The position numbers and the translations under genes are program-made. DNA of 5,456 bases from Achromobacter sp. (GTDB taxonomy: Bacteria > Pseudomonadota > Gammaproteobacteria > Burkholderiales > Burkholderiaceae_B), in contig DMTA01000346.1 in the NCBI GenBank assembly GCA_003454835.1, positions 1-5,456 of the forward strand, given 5' to 3'. A model generated the notes under the pieces. It did not search any database and was not told where the DNA came from. It worked only from the letters and a program-made list of their open reading frames with translations. This document shows positions 4,851-5,456 of the stretch, one piece after another. Positions within the stretch are counted from its first letter, which is position 1. The number at the start of each line of letters is the position of its first letter.

Positions 4851-5456
4851 ATGCTGACCCCCAACGAACTTTCGCTGCTGGAAGCCATCCGCGACAGCGG
4901 CAGCCTGTCCCGGGCTGCCGCCCGGCTGGGCAAGGCCCCGTCCTCCGTGTCGCATGCCGCGCGGCAATTGGAGGAACGCTTCGACGCCTTGTTGTTCGAC
5001 CGCCGCGGCTATCGGTTGCAGCTGACGCCCGCTGGTCAATTGCTGGCGGACGAAGCCGCGCGGCTGGCGCAGGATGTCAGCCGGCTCACACAGCGCGTGC
5101 GGCAGGTGGCCAGCGGCTGGGAAGACCGGCTGCACATCGTCAGCGACGAGATCCTGGAATTCGAACTGATGGCGCCCCTGATCCAGGCCTTCGACAAGCT
5201 GGATTCGGGCGTCAGGCTGCGCTTCACGCACGAGGTACTGGGCGGCACATGGGAAGCGCTGCGCGAGGGGCGGGCAGACCTGATCGTGGGCGCGACCAAT
5301 GAACCGCAGGCCATGCCAAACCTGCAATGGGCGGCGCTGGGCGAGATGGAATGGCTGTTTGCCGTATCGCCGCGCCATCCGCTGGCCAAGGCAAAGGGGC
5401 CGCTGCGCCAGGACCAGATCCAGCAGCATCGCGCCGTCGTCGTTGCCGACACGGCG
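4851..5456 (+). CDS. LysR-type transcriptional regulator (YhaJ-like), 5' part
   Basis: The first 202 residues of a LysR-family regulator; the frame is open through the last base, so about 90-100 residues are missing. Residues 3-60 form the winged helix-turn-helix: LSLLEAIRDSGSLSRAAARLGKAPSSVSHAARQLEERFDALLFDRR, with the AAARLG-xxSSVSHAxxxLE core typical of the family. A linker helix (61-90) leads to the effector-binding domain from about 92, including RLRFTHEVLGGTWEALREGRADLIVGA (122-148) and RAVVVADTA (194-202). The EVLxGTWEAL and GRADL pieces resemble the YhaJ-like branch of LysR proteins, from memory. The start at 4851 fits the family's N-terminus and has GGTGAG with a 6-base gap. It is divergent from the SDR gene, so it probably controls that gene and itself in response to an unknown small molecule. 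Confidence 0.94.
   Translation, partial: MLTPNELSLLEAIRDSGSLSRAAARLGKAPSSVSHAARQLEERFDALLFDRRGYRLQLTPAGQLLADEAARLAQDVSRLTQRVRQVASGWEDRLHIVSDEILEFELMAPLIQAFDKLDSGVRLRFTHEVLGGTWEALREGRADLIVGATNEPQAMPNLQWAALGEMEWLFAVSPRHPLAKAKGPLRQDQIQQHRAVVVADTA

Noticed and set aside
4682..4933. N-terminal extension of the SDR frame to an ATG at 4933
   Set aside because: The extension has no SDR features, overlaps the LysR coding start, and a strong AAAGGAA ribosome-binding site marks the ATG at 4681, where the fold begins.
4668..5429. Minus-strand frame opposite the LysR gene
   Set aside because: It is antisense to a clear helix-turn-helix and effector domain and encodes no recognisable fold.

Overview
The window is GC-rich coding DNA, densely packed, with the look of a betaproteobacterial chromosome. 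Protein style and gene content suggest Alcaligenaceae (Achromobacter/Bordetella type). That assignment is an inference from the sequence alone. I see no rRNA, tRNA, CRISPR array, transposase or phage gene. Seven protein genes account for nearly all of it, and no gene-free stretch exceeds about 170 bases.

Layout. (1) Bases 2-1219, plus strand: the 3' part of a TRAP-transporter large permease (DctM family), whose start lies outside the window. It carries an unusual proline-rich octapeptide-repeat loop. (2) Bases 1220-1285: a convergent junction with a perfect 11-bp hairpin and a 13-bp palindrome. (3) Bases 1286-4681, minus strand: five co-oriented genes. In transcription order they are an SDR oxidoreductase, an RlaP/YcgL-type nucleotidyltransferase, a GNAT acetyltransferase, a small DUF6882-like protein, and a small membrane protein with the fold signatures of an M50/site-2 protease but without its catalytic residues. 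(4) Bases 4682-4850: a divergent intergenic region with several dyads. (5) From 4851 to the window end, plus strand: the 5' part of a LysR-type regulator resembling the YhaJ branch.

How the genes may work together. The LysR gene and the SDR gene are divergent and share a 169-bp region containing a T-N11-A dyad, so the regulator probably controls the SDR gene. The spacings along the minus-strand run are 42, 84, 28 and -4 bases. The last two genes overlap as ATGA and are almost certainly co-translated. The GNAT gene is close enough to belong with them. Membership of the SDR and nucleotidyltransferase genes in the same transcript is plausible but unproven.

Most noteworthy are the apparent M50 pseudoprotease coupled to a DUF6882-like partner, the EPP octad repeat inside the transporter, and a recurrent TCTGAC motif at three minus-strand gene ends. 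Nothing here clearly amounts to a complete new defence or mobile system.
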